This document shows positions 1-5,545 of a stretch of 5,545 bases of DNA, piece after piece. The stretch spans positions 1 to 5,545 of the forward strand of contig JAGVGS010000021.1 in assembly GCA_020057015.1 (NCBI GenBank), written 5' to 3'. Position 1 is the first letter of the stretch, and each line of letters begins with the position of its first letter. The stretch comes from Candidatus Omnitrophota bacterium. Its GTDB lineage: Bacteria; Omnitrophota; Gorgyraeia; Aquiviventales; Aquiviventaceae. The notes beneath the pieces were generated by a model that worked only from the letters and a program-made list of their open reading frames with translations, made no database searches and was not told the DNA's origin. Position numbers and translations under genes: made by a program.

Positions 1-148
1 GCCCTAAATAGTCGTTCGAACACCAATTCACCAGCCAGCGGCCGGCCACGCGCACCGAAGCGCCGCGCACTGCCTCGAGCGGGACGATGCGGCGGTGCAG
101 GCCTAGCAAAGAGAGGGCGTGAAGATCGGAAGCAACTTGAGCGAGCAG
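1..148 (-). CDS. bioF: 8-amino-7-oxononanoate synthase, N-terminal fragment (runs off left edge)
   Basis: BioF is a PLP-dependent enzyme that condenses pimeloyl-thioester with L-alanine to give 8-amino-7-oxononanoate (KAPA), the first dedicated step of biotin ring assembly. Reading the minus strand in the frame open from base 169 to base 1 gives a typical BioF N-terminus: a leucine-rich helix, then GLHRRIVPLE, then VRVAGRWLVNW and CSNDYLG. The last block matches the family's conserved N-F-S-S-N-D-Y-L-G motif, after which the sequence ends. The start is uncertain. An in-frame TGA at 172-170 limits extension, and no ATG or suitably placed GTG follows it. Candidates are ATC at 163, CTG at 148 and TTG at 109. 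I give CTG 148 because it places the NDYLG block about as far from the N-terminus as in E. coli BioF; a gene caller would probably take TTG 109. The gene follows bioU directly, which supports the call. Other alpha-oxoamine synthases share the motif, so the exact substrate rests partly on context. Confidence 0.82.
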   Translation of the reverse strand, partial: MLAQVASDLHALSLLGLHRRIVPLEAVRGASVRVAGRWLVNWCSNDYLG

Positions 149-164
149 TCCAGACGAGCGGATC

Positions 165-1202
165 TTACTTCACCACCATGGGCAGAAACTCCGTGCAGCC
201 AAAGACGCCATGCAAGCCCTGCGCCTTCAGCCACACGCCGCGCTTGAGATACCCCAGCGCCGGGCCGATCACATTGGCCGCCATGGTGGTCTCATCACCG
301 AGAATGAATTGGTGGCTAGCGCGCCGGCCCTCATACGTGATGCCGGTAAGCGTCATCGTCGTGGACACCGGTTTTTTGGCCTGCCGCGTGTCCATCACCC
401 CGCCGACTTCGACTTGGGAGCGGTCCTGCACCACGCCCACCCGCTGCAGCAGCACGTCATCGGCATGCTCCATGCGCCGCAGCTCCAGCCGCCCGTCTGT
501 GTGCGCCAGCAGCGCGTCCACGTCGGCATCGCTCATCGCTTGGGCGCGCGCCACCGAATAACCCGGCAAATGGGCGATGTCTTCGCGAATGGTGGCCTTG
601 TAGGCCTCCCAATTCGCGATGCCGACTCCCCACCAGATGTCCACTTTTTCGACTTCGACGAATGACTGCGCCGCCAGCACGGCCGCGGCCGCGAGGATGC
701 CGGGGGTCGCCCCGCAGCCGGTGAGGACCACGCTGCGCGCGCGCTTCACCAACGGATCGAGCGCAAACATCAGCTCCACGGCCGTGGTGCGCTTGAGCAC
801 ATCAACGAACACGGTGGCGTGCCCGGCTTCCAAAAAGCGTGTGACGACATCCGGAATGAATTGGTTGGGCAAATTGGGCAGGGCCACCAGCACCGCATCG
901 AGTGCCGGAGCGCGCGCGATCATTTCCCCCAGCGGGTCCTCGCAATGGCGGGCTTCCACCGCGGTCGCAACGGCCACGCCGCCCTGAGACTCCCCCTCGG
1001 CTTGCGCTTGCCGCACGCCCTCCACCAGATCACCCTGCAAACCCGCCAGCAGCGAGGCCTCCAGCCCGCCCTCGGCCCACACGATGCCCTGGCTGTCGCA
1101 GATGGCCGCTAATTGCAGCTCCTGCTTGAGGCCGATGATCCGGGCGGCGGCCTTGCCTAAGCCCCCGGCCCCCAGGACGCCGACACGCAGCGGGGTCGTC
1201 AT
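165..1202 (-). CDS. bioU: BioU-type (S)-8-amino-7-oxononanoate synthase, suicide enzyme of biotin synthesis
   Basis: This 345-residue protein belongs to the saccharopine-dehydrogenase-like oxidoreductase group and matches my recollection of cyanobacterial BioU (Synechocystis slr0355). BioU donates the amino group of one of its own lysines to KAPA, uses NAD(P)H and CO2, and yields diaminopelargonate carbamate for BioD. It works once per molecule and replaces BioA. Visible features are a Rossmann nucleotide loop GAGGLG (11-16), LPNLPNQF (108-115), VDVLKRT (133-139), GCGATPG (162-168), GVGIANWEAY (192-201), REDIAHLPG (206-214), MEHADD (244-249), GGVMDTRQAKKP (267-278) and LGDETTMAAN (301-310). 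Lys137 aligns with the sacrificed Lys124 of the cyanobacterial enzyme, implying about 13 extra residues before it. I chose ATG 1202 over an upstream GTG at 1235 because the 11 added residues precede the Rossmann strand and overlap the regulator gene. The start lies 2 bases after that gene's stop, and bioF follows. The alternative is an uncharacterised oxidoreductase, but the BioF neighbour argues for BioU. Confidence 0.87.
   Translation of the reverse strand: MTTPLRVGVLGAGGLGKAAARIIGLKQELQLAAICDSQGIVWAEGGLEASLLAGLQGDLVEGVRQAQAEGESQGGVAVATAVEARHCEDPLGEMIARAPALDAVLVALPNLPNQFIPDVVTRFLEAGHATVFVDVLKRTTAVELMFALDPLVKRARSVVLTGCGATPGILAAAAVLAAQSFVEVEKVDIWWGVGIANWEAYKATIREDIAHLPGYSVARAQAMSDADVDALLAHTDGRLELRRMEHADDVLLQRVGVVQDRSQVEVGGVMDTRQAKKPVSTTMTLTGITYEGRRASHQFILGDETTMAANVIGPALGYLKRGVWLKAQGLHGVFGCTEFLPMVVK
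792..794 (-). other. Codon for predicted sacrificial lysine (Lys137) of BioU
   Basis: The AAG codon encodes the lysine of the VDVLKRT block. In characterised cyanobacterial BioU the equivalent residue, Lys124, gives up its side-chain amino group to the substrate and ends as allysine. Its presence suggests that this protein can perform the single-turnover chemistry. The assignment rests on remembered alignment of the flanking motif, not on a computed one. Confidence 0.72.
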
Positions 1203-1204
1203 CG

Positions 1205-2212
1205 CTACACCCGCTCCATCCACGTTTGGCGGCACGATTGGCGCTCAATGAGCTCGGTGGGCAGCAGCAGCTTGCTGGGGTTCTGGCGCTTGCCCTGGAT
1301 CTGCTGCATCAACAGCTCCAACCCGGTGGTGCCCATCTGGGCCAGCGGCTGGCGCACGGTCGTCAGCGGCACGCGCCCGTGGGCCGCGATCGGGTTGTCA
1401 TCGAAGCCGACGATCGAGAGCTCCTCCGGCACGCGGATCCCCTTGGCCAGCGCCACATGGATCACTTCCATCGCCATCTCATCGCTGGCGACGAACATCG
1501 CCGTGGGCCTATCCTGCATCTTCAGCAGCGCCTCGGCCGCGGTCCGCGCGCTGGCGAGCGAAAAATCCCCAAACCGGATGTAGTCGTCCCGCACCGCCAG
1601 CTGCCGCGTCTTCATGGCCTTGACGAAGCCATCGAGGCGGTCCAACCCCGCTTGCGTCTTCAAGTCGCCGGTGATGGTCGCGATCTCGCGGTGGCCCAAG
1701 CGCGCGAGGTAATTGACCACGCTCTCGGCCCCGGTGCGGTTGTCGATGGCCACACAGCTGACCGGCAAATCCGGCATATAGTGGTTCAGCACCACGGTGG
1801 GCAGCCCCTGGTCCAGCGTGCGGTCCAGCAGCTCTTCGCAGCCATCGACGTCTACGAACACCACCCCGCCCACCGCGCCCGCGTTCACGAAGGTGTTGCC
1901 ATCGGTGATGTGCAGCAGCAGGTCGCAGCGCAGGCGCTCGGCCGCCATCCCGAGGCCCTTGATCACCTGCAGCGCGTAGTAGGAATTAAAAATACCCTCA
2001 TAGCGCGGGATGATGAGGCCGATCGTATTGGACTTGCCTGAGGCCAAACGCTGGGCGTTGGGGTTGGGCCGGTATTGCAGCTTCTTGATCGCCTCCTCCA
2101 CGCGCCGGCGGTTTTCTTCCGACACGGTGGTCACGTCGTTGATAACCCGCGAGACCGTGGTGGTCGACACCCCCGCGGTCTTGGCCACCGCGGCAATATT
2201 GATGGGCTTCAT
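1205..2212 (-). CDS. LacI/GalR-family transcriptional regulator
   Basis: This 335-residue protein has the LacI-family layout. An N-terminal helix-turn-helix (residues 4-26, IAAVAKTAGVSTTTVSRVIN) is followed by the linker and hinge (YRPNPNAQRLASGKSN, 47-62) and a periplasmic-binding-protein-like effector domain from about 63 to 330. Recognisable effector-domain blocks are NTIGLIIP (62-69), RLGHREIATITG (171-182), the Asp-Arg at 191-192, ASDEMAMEV (242-250), and VPEELSIVGFDD (261-272) with TTVRQP (284-289). The stretch between LLLHITDGN and GGVVFVDV (about 98-122) is shorter than in most family members. The ATG at 2212 is well placed after a strong Shine-Dalgarno site. The gene lies 27 bases after a secretin gene and 2 bases before bioU, so it is probably co-transcribed with the biotin genes. 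LacI-family proteins usually bind sugars or nucleobases; the effector here cannot be read from sequence. Control of biotin genes is an inference from position. Confidence 0.93.
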   Translation of the reverse strand: MKPINIAAVAKTAGVSTTTVSRVINDVTTVSEENRRRVEEAIKKLQYRPNPNAQRLASGKSNTIGLIIPRYEGIFNSYYALQVIKGLGMAAERLRCDLLLHITDGNTFVNAGAVGGVVFVDVDGCEELLDRTLDQGLPTVVLNHYMPDLPVSCVAIDNRTGAESVVNYLARLGHREIATITGDLKTQAGLDRLDGFVKAMKTRQLAVRDDYIRFGDFSLASARTAAEALLKMQDRPTAMFVASDEMAMEVIHVALAKGIRVPEELSIVGFDDNPIAAHGRVPLTTVRQPLAQMGTTGLELLMQQIQGKRQNPSKLLLPTELIERQSCRQTWMERV

Positions 2213-2217
2213 CCACG

Positions 2218-2224
2218 CTCCTTT
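2218..2224 (-). promoter_or_regulatory. Shine-Dalgarno site of the LacI-family gene
   Basis: On the minus strand AAAGGAG lies five bases upstream of the ATG at 2212. It is the strongest ribosome-binding site in the window and fixes the start of the regulator gene. It suggests that the regulator is translated independently of the upstream secretin. Confidence 0.75.
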
Positions 2225-2235
2225 AGTTAAGGGAG
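2218..2235. promoter_or_regulatory. 18-bp imperfect palindrome between secretin and regulator genes (possible operator)
   Basis: The sequence CTCCTTTA-GT-TAAGGGAG is an inverted repeat with seven of eight arm positions matching and a two-base centre. It occupies most of the 27-base gap and its right half on the minus strand is the Shine-Dalgarno site of the LacI-family gene. It could be an autoregulatory operator or an mRNA fold masking the ribosome-binding site. Against a classical LacI-family operator, the centre is GT, not CG. One short palindrome can also occur by chance. Confidence 0.25.
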
Positions 2236-2239
2236 TAGT

Positions 2240-3778
2240 TTACGGCCTCTGCGGCGGCTTTTCAAATGCAAGCCGATCGCCCGAGGGGTCGATGATCTGG
2301 GCGCTGACAAAGATGACCAGATTCGAGCGCTCCACCGCGTCGCTCTCCTTGCGGAAGAGCTTACCTATCCCCGGCAGCGCCCCTAAGAGCGGCACCTGCG
2401 TGCGGGTCTTGGTCGTCGTATCCTGCATCAGCCCGCCGAGCATCACCGTCTCGCCGTTTTGGATCACGATGCTGGTTTCCAGGTTGCGGGTGGTAAACCG
2501 CGGCAGCTCGACCTCGCCGCCGAACTCATCGGTGGTCTTGCGCTCGCTGACCTCGGGCTTCAGGGCGAGCGTAATCGTGCGCAAATCCGAGCCCACGGTC
2601 GGGGTGACATGCAGCAAAATGCCGAGGTCCTTCGTGACAAAATCCTGGGGCACGTTCACGAAGCGCGTTTCTTTCACGTCGCTCACCGTGTCGCTGAAAT
2701 CTCCGTCGCTGTTGAGATCCTCCCGGACCACCGAGGCCTCGTAGCGCGTGGCATAGACAAACTCCGTCACGACCTTGATGGTGGCGGTCTGGTTATTGAG
2801 CGTCGTGACCCGCGGGGCCGAGAGCGTCTTCGTGCGCTCATTGGTCATGAGCGCATGCAGCACCGCCTGATACTGGGTACCGCTCAAGATCCCCTGCAGC
2901 GTCAGATTGAGCCCATTGCCGTCGGTCTGGTTGGTGAAGCTGGTAAAGTCCGTCTGCGTGCCGCGCAACAAGGTGCCGGTGTTCTCCAGCGCTAGCCCGG
3001 CCCCGCGCGTGCCATCCGCTGCCCCGCGTTTGGTCAAGGCCGCATCGCCCGTGAGGTCCGCATCAAAGCCCCATTCGTTCGTATCGGTCACCGTGAGCTC
3101 GAGAAAACGCGCCTCGATGAGGATCTGGGGGGCCGCGACATCCAACTGGGCGAGGAGCGCCTCCACCTGTTCCAGATAATAGGGCACGTGCGTCACGACC
3201 AGCGAGCCGCTGCGCTGATCGAGCATGAAGGTGCTGTCGCCAATCACGGGGATCACATCGGTGAGGATATCCTTGATCGTCACCAGCGCGCGCAGGCTAT
3301 TGGCTTGCAGAGCCACGCTATCGCGGGTATCGGCCGGCGGTTCAAACTGCGCGAAAAGCCCCGGGCCTTCATGGAGCACATACACCCGGGTCTGCAGCGG
3401 CTCGGCTTCCATTTCCTCGCGCGTGGCCACCCAGATGGCCTGCTCATCCAAGCGAAACAGCAGGCCCTGGCCTTTCAGGAGATGCTCCAGTGCGCGGCGC
3501 AGCGGCATCCCTACCAAGTGCACCGTGATCGGCTTGCCCTGCTTGGCGGCATTGGGCGAGAGCAGGATGTTGACGCCGGCTTGCTCGGCCAAGAAGCTTG
3601 TGGCCGCGCTGAAATCCACTTCCTGGAATTCAGCGGTGATGGGCTGGTTGAGGCGCTCTGAAAACGAGAGGGGACTTGGCGGCGCGGGCGCTGCCTCTGG
3701 CGCGGCATGAGCCGCAGGTAAGGCCATCCCGCAGAGCAGGCTGCACAGGACCCACAACAGCGCGCGCCATCGGCTCAT
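2240..3778 (-). CDS. Secretin-family outer-membrane channel protein with signal peptide
   Basis: Secretins form large homo-oligomeric gates in the outer membrane for type II/III secretion, type IV pili or phage export. The 512-residue protein begins with a Sec signal peptide: basic MSRWR, a hydrophobic core, and a signal peptidase I site AHA|AP after residue 25. An N0/STN-like domain follows (about 44-119), then one secretin N-domain (about 130-213) and a C-terminal secretin domain (about 217-497). Typical blocks are KTLSAPRVTTLNNQ (317-330), GILLHVTPTVG (386-396), SIVIQNGETVMLGGLMQD (436-453) and VPLLGALPGIGKLF (462-475). An Asp-rich loop DLNSDGDFSD (354-363) interrupts the barrel domain. 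There is no long C-terminal pilotin-binding tail. The gene starts 10 bases after the stop of a paralogous secretin; the TGA of that gene merges with a GAGG ribosome-binding site, suggesting translational coupling. Which machine it serves cannot be told from the window. Confidence 0.92.
   Translation of the reverse strand: MSRWRALLWVLCSLLCGMALPAAHAAPEAAPAPPSPLSFSERLNQPITAEFQEVDFSAATSFLAEQAGVNILLSPNAAKQGKPITVHLVGMPLRRALEHLLKGQGLLFRLDEQAIWVATREEMEAEPLQTRVYVLHEGPGLFAQFEPPADTRDSVALQANSLRALVTIKDILTDVIPVIGDSTFMLDQRSGSLVVTHVPYYLEQVEALLAQLDVAAPQILIEARFLELTVTDTNEWGFDADLTGDAALTKRGAADGTRGAGLALENTGTLLRGTQTDFTSFTNQTDGNGLNLTLQGILSGTQYQAVLHALMTNERTKTLSAPRVTTLNNQTATIKVVTEFVYATRYEASVVREDLNSDGDFSDTVSDVKETRFVNVPQDFVTKDLGILLHVTPTVGSDLRTITLALKPEVSERKTTDEFGGEVELPRFTTRNLETSIVIQNGETVMLGGLMQDTTTKTRTQVPLLGALPGIGKLFRKESDAVERSNLVIFVSAQIIDPSGDRLAFEKPPQRP
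2690..2719 (-). other. EF-hand-like Asp-rich loop in the second secretin
   Basis: Residues 354-363 read DLNSDGDFSD, which fits the D-x-[DN]-x-D-G-x-x-x-D calcium-binding loop of dockerins and EF-hands. It lies in the secretin domain between the EFVYATRYE and VPQDF blocks. A similar loop sits at the equivalent place in the adjacent paralogue. Metal binding is inferred from the motif alone. Confidence 0.5.
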
Positions 3779-3786
3779 GGCGACGG

Positions 3787-3790
3787 CCTC
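3787..3790 (-). promoter_or_regulatory. Shine-Dalgarno site of the second secretin, overlapping the upstream stop
   Basis: On the minus strand the first secretin ends in TGAGG. The GAGG is eight bases upstream of the ATG at 3778 and shares two bases with the TGA stop codon. This arrangement favours coupled translation of the two secretins and supports ATG 3778 as the start. Confidence 0.5.
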
Positions 3791-5545
3791 AGGTGGTCGG
3801 GCCGGTGGGCGCCAGCAGCCGGGCCGTCACGAAAATCAGCAGGTTCGTCCGGGTGGACGATTTGGAGGATTGCCGAAAGAGATTGCCCACCAACGGCAAG
3901 TCGCCGAAAAACGGCACTTTATCCATCTCGGTGGACACGCTGTCCTGCATGAGCCCGCCCAGCACCACCGTATGCCCGTTCTGAATGACGATGCTGGTGG
4001 TCAGTTGGCTCGACGTAAATTCCGGCACGATCACCCCGCCGCCCAGGTCGCGGAACTGGCTGAACTCGCTGACCTCCGGGGCCAGCACGAGCGTAATGGT
4101 CTTGCGGTCTTTGCCCACGCTGGGCGTCACGTTCAAGAGGATTCCCACATCCCGCGACTGCAAATCCTGCGGCACGTTGGCAAATTCGGTTTCCCCGGCA
4201 TCATCGAAATCGCCATCGCCGTTGATGTCGAACTGGATGAGTGAGACTTCGTAGCGCGTGGGATAGTTGAACTCTTCCACCACGCGGATGCGCGCACTCT
4301 GGTTGTTCAGCGCCGTCACGCGCGGCGCCGAGAGCGTCTTGCTCTTGCTCGTCTCATCAAGCAGATGCAGCACCGCCTCGAACTGCGTGCCGGTGAGCAC
4401 GCCTTGCAGCGTCAAATTCAGGCCCTCGCTTTCGCGCGCTAGCGCCGCGAACTTGGAGCCTCCCCCGCTGGCCAGCTGCTGCCCGGCCCCGCGCGTGCCA
4501 TTGCTCGCCCCCTTCTTGTCGAGGGCCGCGTCGCCGTTTAAGATCGCCTCCAGCCCCAGGTGCTCGAGGTCGGTCAGGGTGAGCTCCACGAACCGCGCCT
4601 CGATGAGCACTTGCAGCGGGGCCACATCAAGCTGGCCCAGCAGGGCTTCCGCCATTTGGAGGTGCTCGGCCGTATTGGTCACCACAATCGCTCCGGTGCG
4701 CTCATCCACGACCACTTTGCTGCCGGTAGGCTGCGGCACCGAGCGCAGAATCAACTCTTTGACGTTCTCCATCGCCAGGGCTGGATTGGACTTGATGGCC
4801 GCCATCTGCAGCGCAAAGGGGCTGAGCCCATTGCGCATGAAAAACACGCGCGTGGCCAGCGGCTCATTGGAAAACTCCTCGGCCGTCGCCAGCACGATCG
4901 CATCCGATTCGAAGCGGTAGCCGAGGTCCTGCTGCTTGGCCAGGTACTTCAGCGCTTGGCCCAGGGGCAGCTCGGTGACTTTCAGCGACACTTTGCGCGC
5001 CTTCAGGTCCAGCTGCGGCGAGGGCACGACGCTCACCCCCGCGGCATCGGCGATAAATTCCACCACATCGCCCAGGGGCACGTCGGCAAAATCAAACGTA
5101 ATGGGCTGCGTCAACCGCTGCGCGATCAGCCCTTGCCCCGCGCCGGCAGAGGTGAGCGCCGGGGCCTTCAGCATGATTTCACGCATCGTGGGCACGCGCT
5201 GCGCGTCGATTACCTCGTTCATCATGGCGCGCTCATCGCGCTCGACGATTTGCGTCAAGCGCCACTCCTCTTCGGAGAGTTTCGCGAGCTCAATGGTGCG
5301 CAGCAGCCGCTGGGCACCCGTGTGCAGCGGGTCCTGCACCAGCACGCGCTGCGTCAGCTCCAGCGCCAGATCGTACGCGCGGTCCTTATGCGCCAATTGC
5401 GCTTGCTTGAAGGCCGCATCAATCTCAATGCGCTTGGCCGCGAGCTGGCTTTCCAGCCCGGACACGGTGCCCGATCCTGCCGGCGTGCGGGGGGCGCGGG
5501 CCAGGGCGCGCTGCTCGGCAAGCTTCGCCTCGACGCGCGCCATCA
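3789..5545 (-). CDS. Secretin-family protein with TPR-like N-terminal region (5' end beyond window)
   Basis: The frame is open to the right edge. The first in-window ATG (5543) gives 584 residues with no signal peptide, so the true start probably lies outside. The N-terminal part (about 30-113) is charged and helical, with a TPR-like unit around 44-88 (AFKQAQLAHKDRAYDLALEL and following). After a linker come an N0/STN-like domain (about 146-221), one secretin N-domain (about 231-306) and the secretin domain (about 310-576). Key blocks are KTLSAPRVTALNNQ (402-415), GILLNVTPSVG (467-477), SIVIQNGHTVVLGGLMQD (517-534) and VPFFGDLPLVGNLF (543-556). An EF-hand-like loop DINGDGDFDD lies at 439-448. 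It is clearly paralogous to the next gene, sharing GTRGAG, LNLTLQG and VPQD blocks, but with only moderate identity. Helical repeats before an STN domain may contact peptidoglycan-side or inner-membrane partners; this is inference. Confidence 0.9.
   Translation of the reverse strand, partial: MARVEAKLAEQRALARAPRTPAGSGTVSGLESQLAAKRIEIDAAFKQAQLAHKDRAYDLALELTQRVLVQDPLHTGAQRLLRTIELAKLSEEEWRLTQIVERDERAMMNEVIDAQRVPTMREIMLKAPALTSAGAGQGLIAQRLTQPITFDFADVPLGDVVEFIADAAGVSVVPSPQLDLKARKVSLKVTELPLGQALKYLAKQQDLGYRFESDAIVLATAEEFSNEPLATRVFFMRNGLSPFALQMAAIKSNPALAMENVKELILRSVPQPTGSKVVVDERTGAIVVTNTAEHLQMAEALLGQLDVAPLQVLIEARFVELTLTDLEHLGLEAILNGDAALDKKGASNGTRGAGQQLASGGGSKFAALARESEGLNLTLQGVLTGTQFEAVLHLLDETSKSKTLSAPRVTALNNQSARIRVVEEFNYPTRYEVSLIQFDINGDGDFDDAGETEFANVPQDLQSRDVGILLNVTPSVGKDRKTITLVLAPEVSEFSQFRDLGGGVIVPEFTSSQLTTSIVIQNGHTVVLGGLMQDSVSTEMDKVPFFGDLPLVGNLFRQSSKSSTRTNLLIFVTARLLAPTGPTT
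4200..4229 (-). other. EF-hand-like Asp-rich loop in the first secretin
   Basis: Residues 439-448 (numbered from ATG 5543) read DINGDGDFDD, a near-ideal D-x-N-x-D-G-D-x-D-D calcium-loop pattern. The loop follows EFNYPTRYE and precedes VPQD, the same place as in the paralogue. Calcium binding is suggested by motif only. Confidence 0.55.

Noticed and set aside
165..1202. Ordinary saccharopine or homoserine dehydrogenase
   Set aside because: Only the nucleotide-binding loop is shared in a general way. The VDVLKRT, GVGIANWEAY and LGDETTMAAN blocks and the bioF neighbour fit BioU better.
1203..1235. Upstream GTG start for bioU adding 11 residues
   Set aside because: The extra residues MPPNVDGAGVA have no place before the first Rossmann strand and would overlap the regulator gene by 31 bases. 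ATG 1202 gives the expected N-terminus.
1226..2041. Long plus-strand open frames, here 271 codons, and similar ones opposite the secretins
   Set aside because: They lie fully opposite well-supported genes, have His/Arg/Gln-rich low-complexity translations with no recognisable domain, and are expected antisense shadows in GC-rich DNA.
2218..2235. The palindrome as a transcription terminator
   Set aside because: The loop would be only two to four bases, the stem has an A/C mismatch in the minus-strand RNA, and no U-run follows; it runs straight into a ribosome-binding site.
3704..3778. Lipoprotein signal (cysteines at residues 12 and 16 of the second secretin)
   Set aside because: The residues before either cysteine do not form a lipobox, whereas AHA|AP at 23-27 is a good signal peptidase I site.
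5541..5543. ATG at 5543 as the true start of the first secretin
   Set aside because: The sequence after it is charged and helical without a signal peptide, and the frame is open to the window edge, so the gene most likely begins further upstream.
1..5545. CRISPR array, tRNA, rRNA, insertion sequence or attachment site
   Set aside because: No direct-repeat arrays, structured RNA genes, transposase motifs or flanking repeats were seen; nearly every base is within the five minus-strand genes.

Overview
The window looks like chromosomal DNA from a GC-rich Gram-negative bacterium (about 60-65% G+C by eye). All five genes lie on the minus strand, packed end to end, with no non-coding gap longer than about 30 bases. 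The two secretins imply an outer membrane. Their style (a single N0-like domain, one further N-domain, and a glutamate-Phe-x-Tyr-x-Thr block in the barrel domain) recalls secretins of PVC-type and candidate-phylum bacteria. That placement is a low-confidence inference; nothing in the window fixes the taxon.

Layout in the direction of transcription, from high to low coordinates. (1) 5545-3789: a secretin-family protein truncated at its 5' end by the window edge, with a helical TPR-like N-terminal part. (2) 3778-2240: a second, paralogous secretin with a Sec signal peptide, starting 10 bases after the first stop. (3) 2212-1205: a LacI-family repressor with a strong Shine-Dalgarno site, 27 bases further on. 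(4) 1202-165: a Rossmann-fold protein that I identify as BioU, the single-turnover 'suicide' enzyme that replaces BioA in cyanobacterial biotin synthesis. Its start lies 2 bases after the lacI-type stop. (5) 148 (or nearby) to 1: the N-terminus of BioF, 8-amino-7-oxononanoate synthase, running off the left edge.

The left half is therefore a biotin module. BioF makes 8-amino-7-oxononanoate (KAPA) and BioU converts it towards diaminopelargonate carbamate, with a LacI-type regulator directly in front. The right half is a tandem pair of outer-membrane channel proteins, probably for a type IV pilus or type II-like secretion system. The short spacings allow all five to be co-transcribed, but a secretion-biotin functional link is not otherwise supported.

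The most interesting points are a BioU-BioF pair that appears to lie outside cyanobacteria, its association with a LacI-family regulator, the absence of an ATG or well-placed GTG start for BioF, and matching EF-hand-like Asp-rich loops in both secretins.
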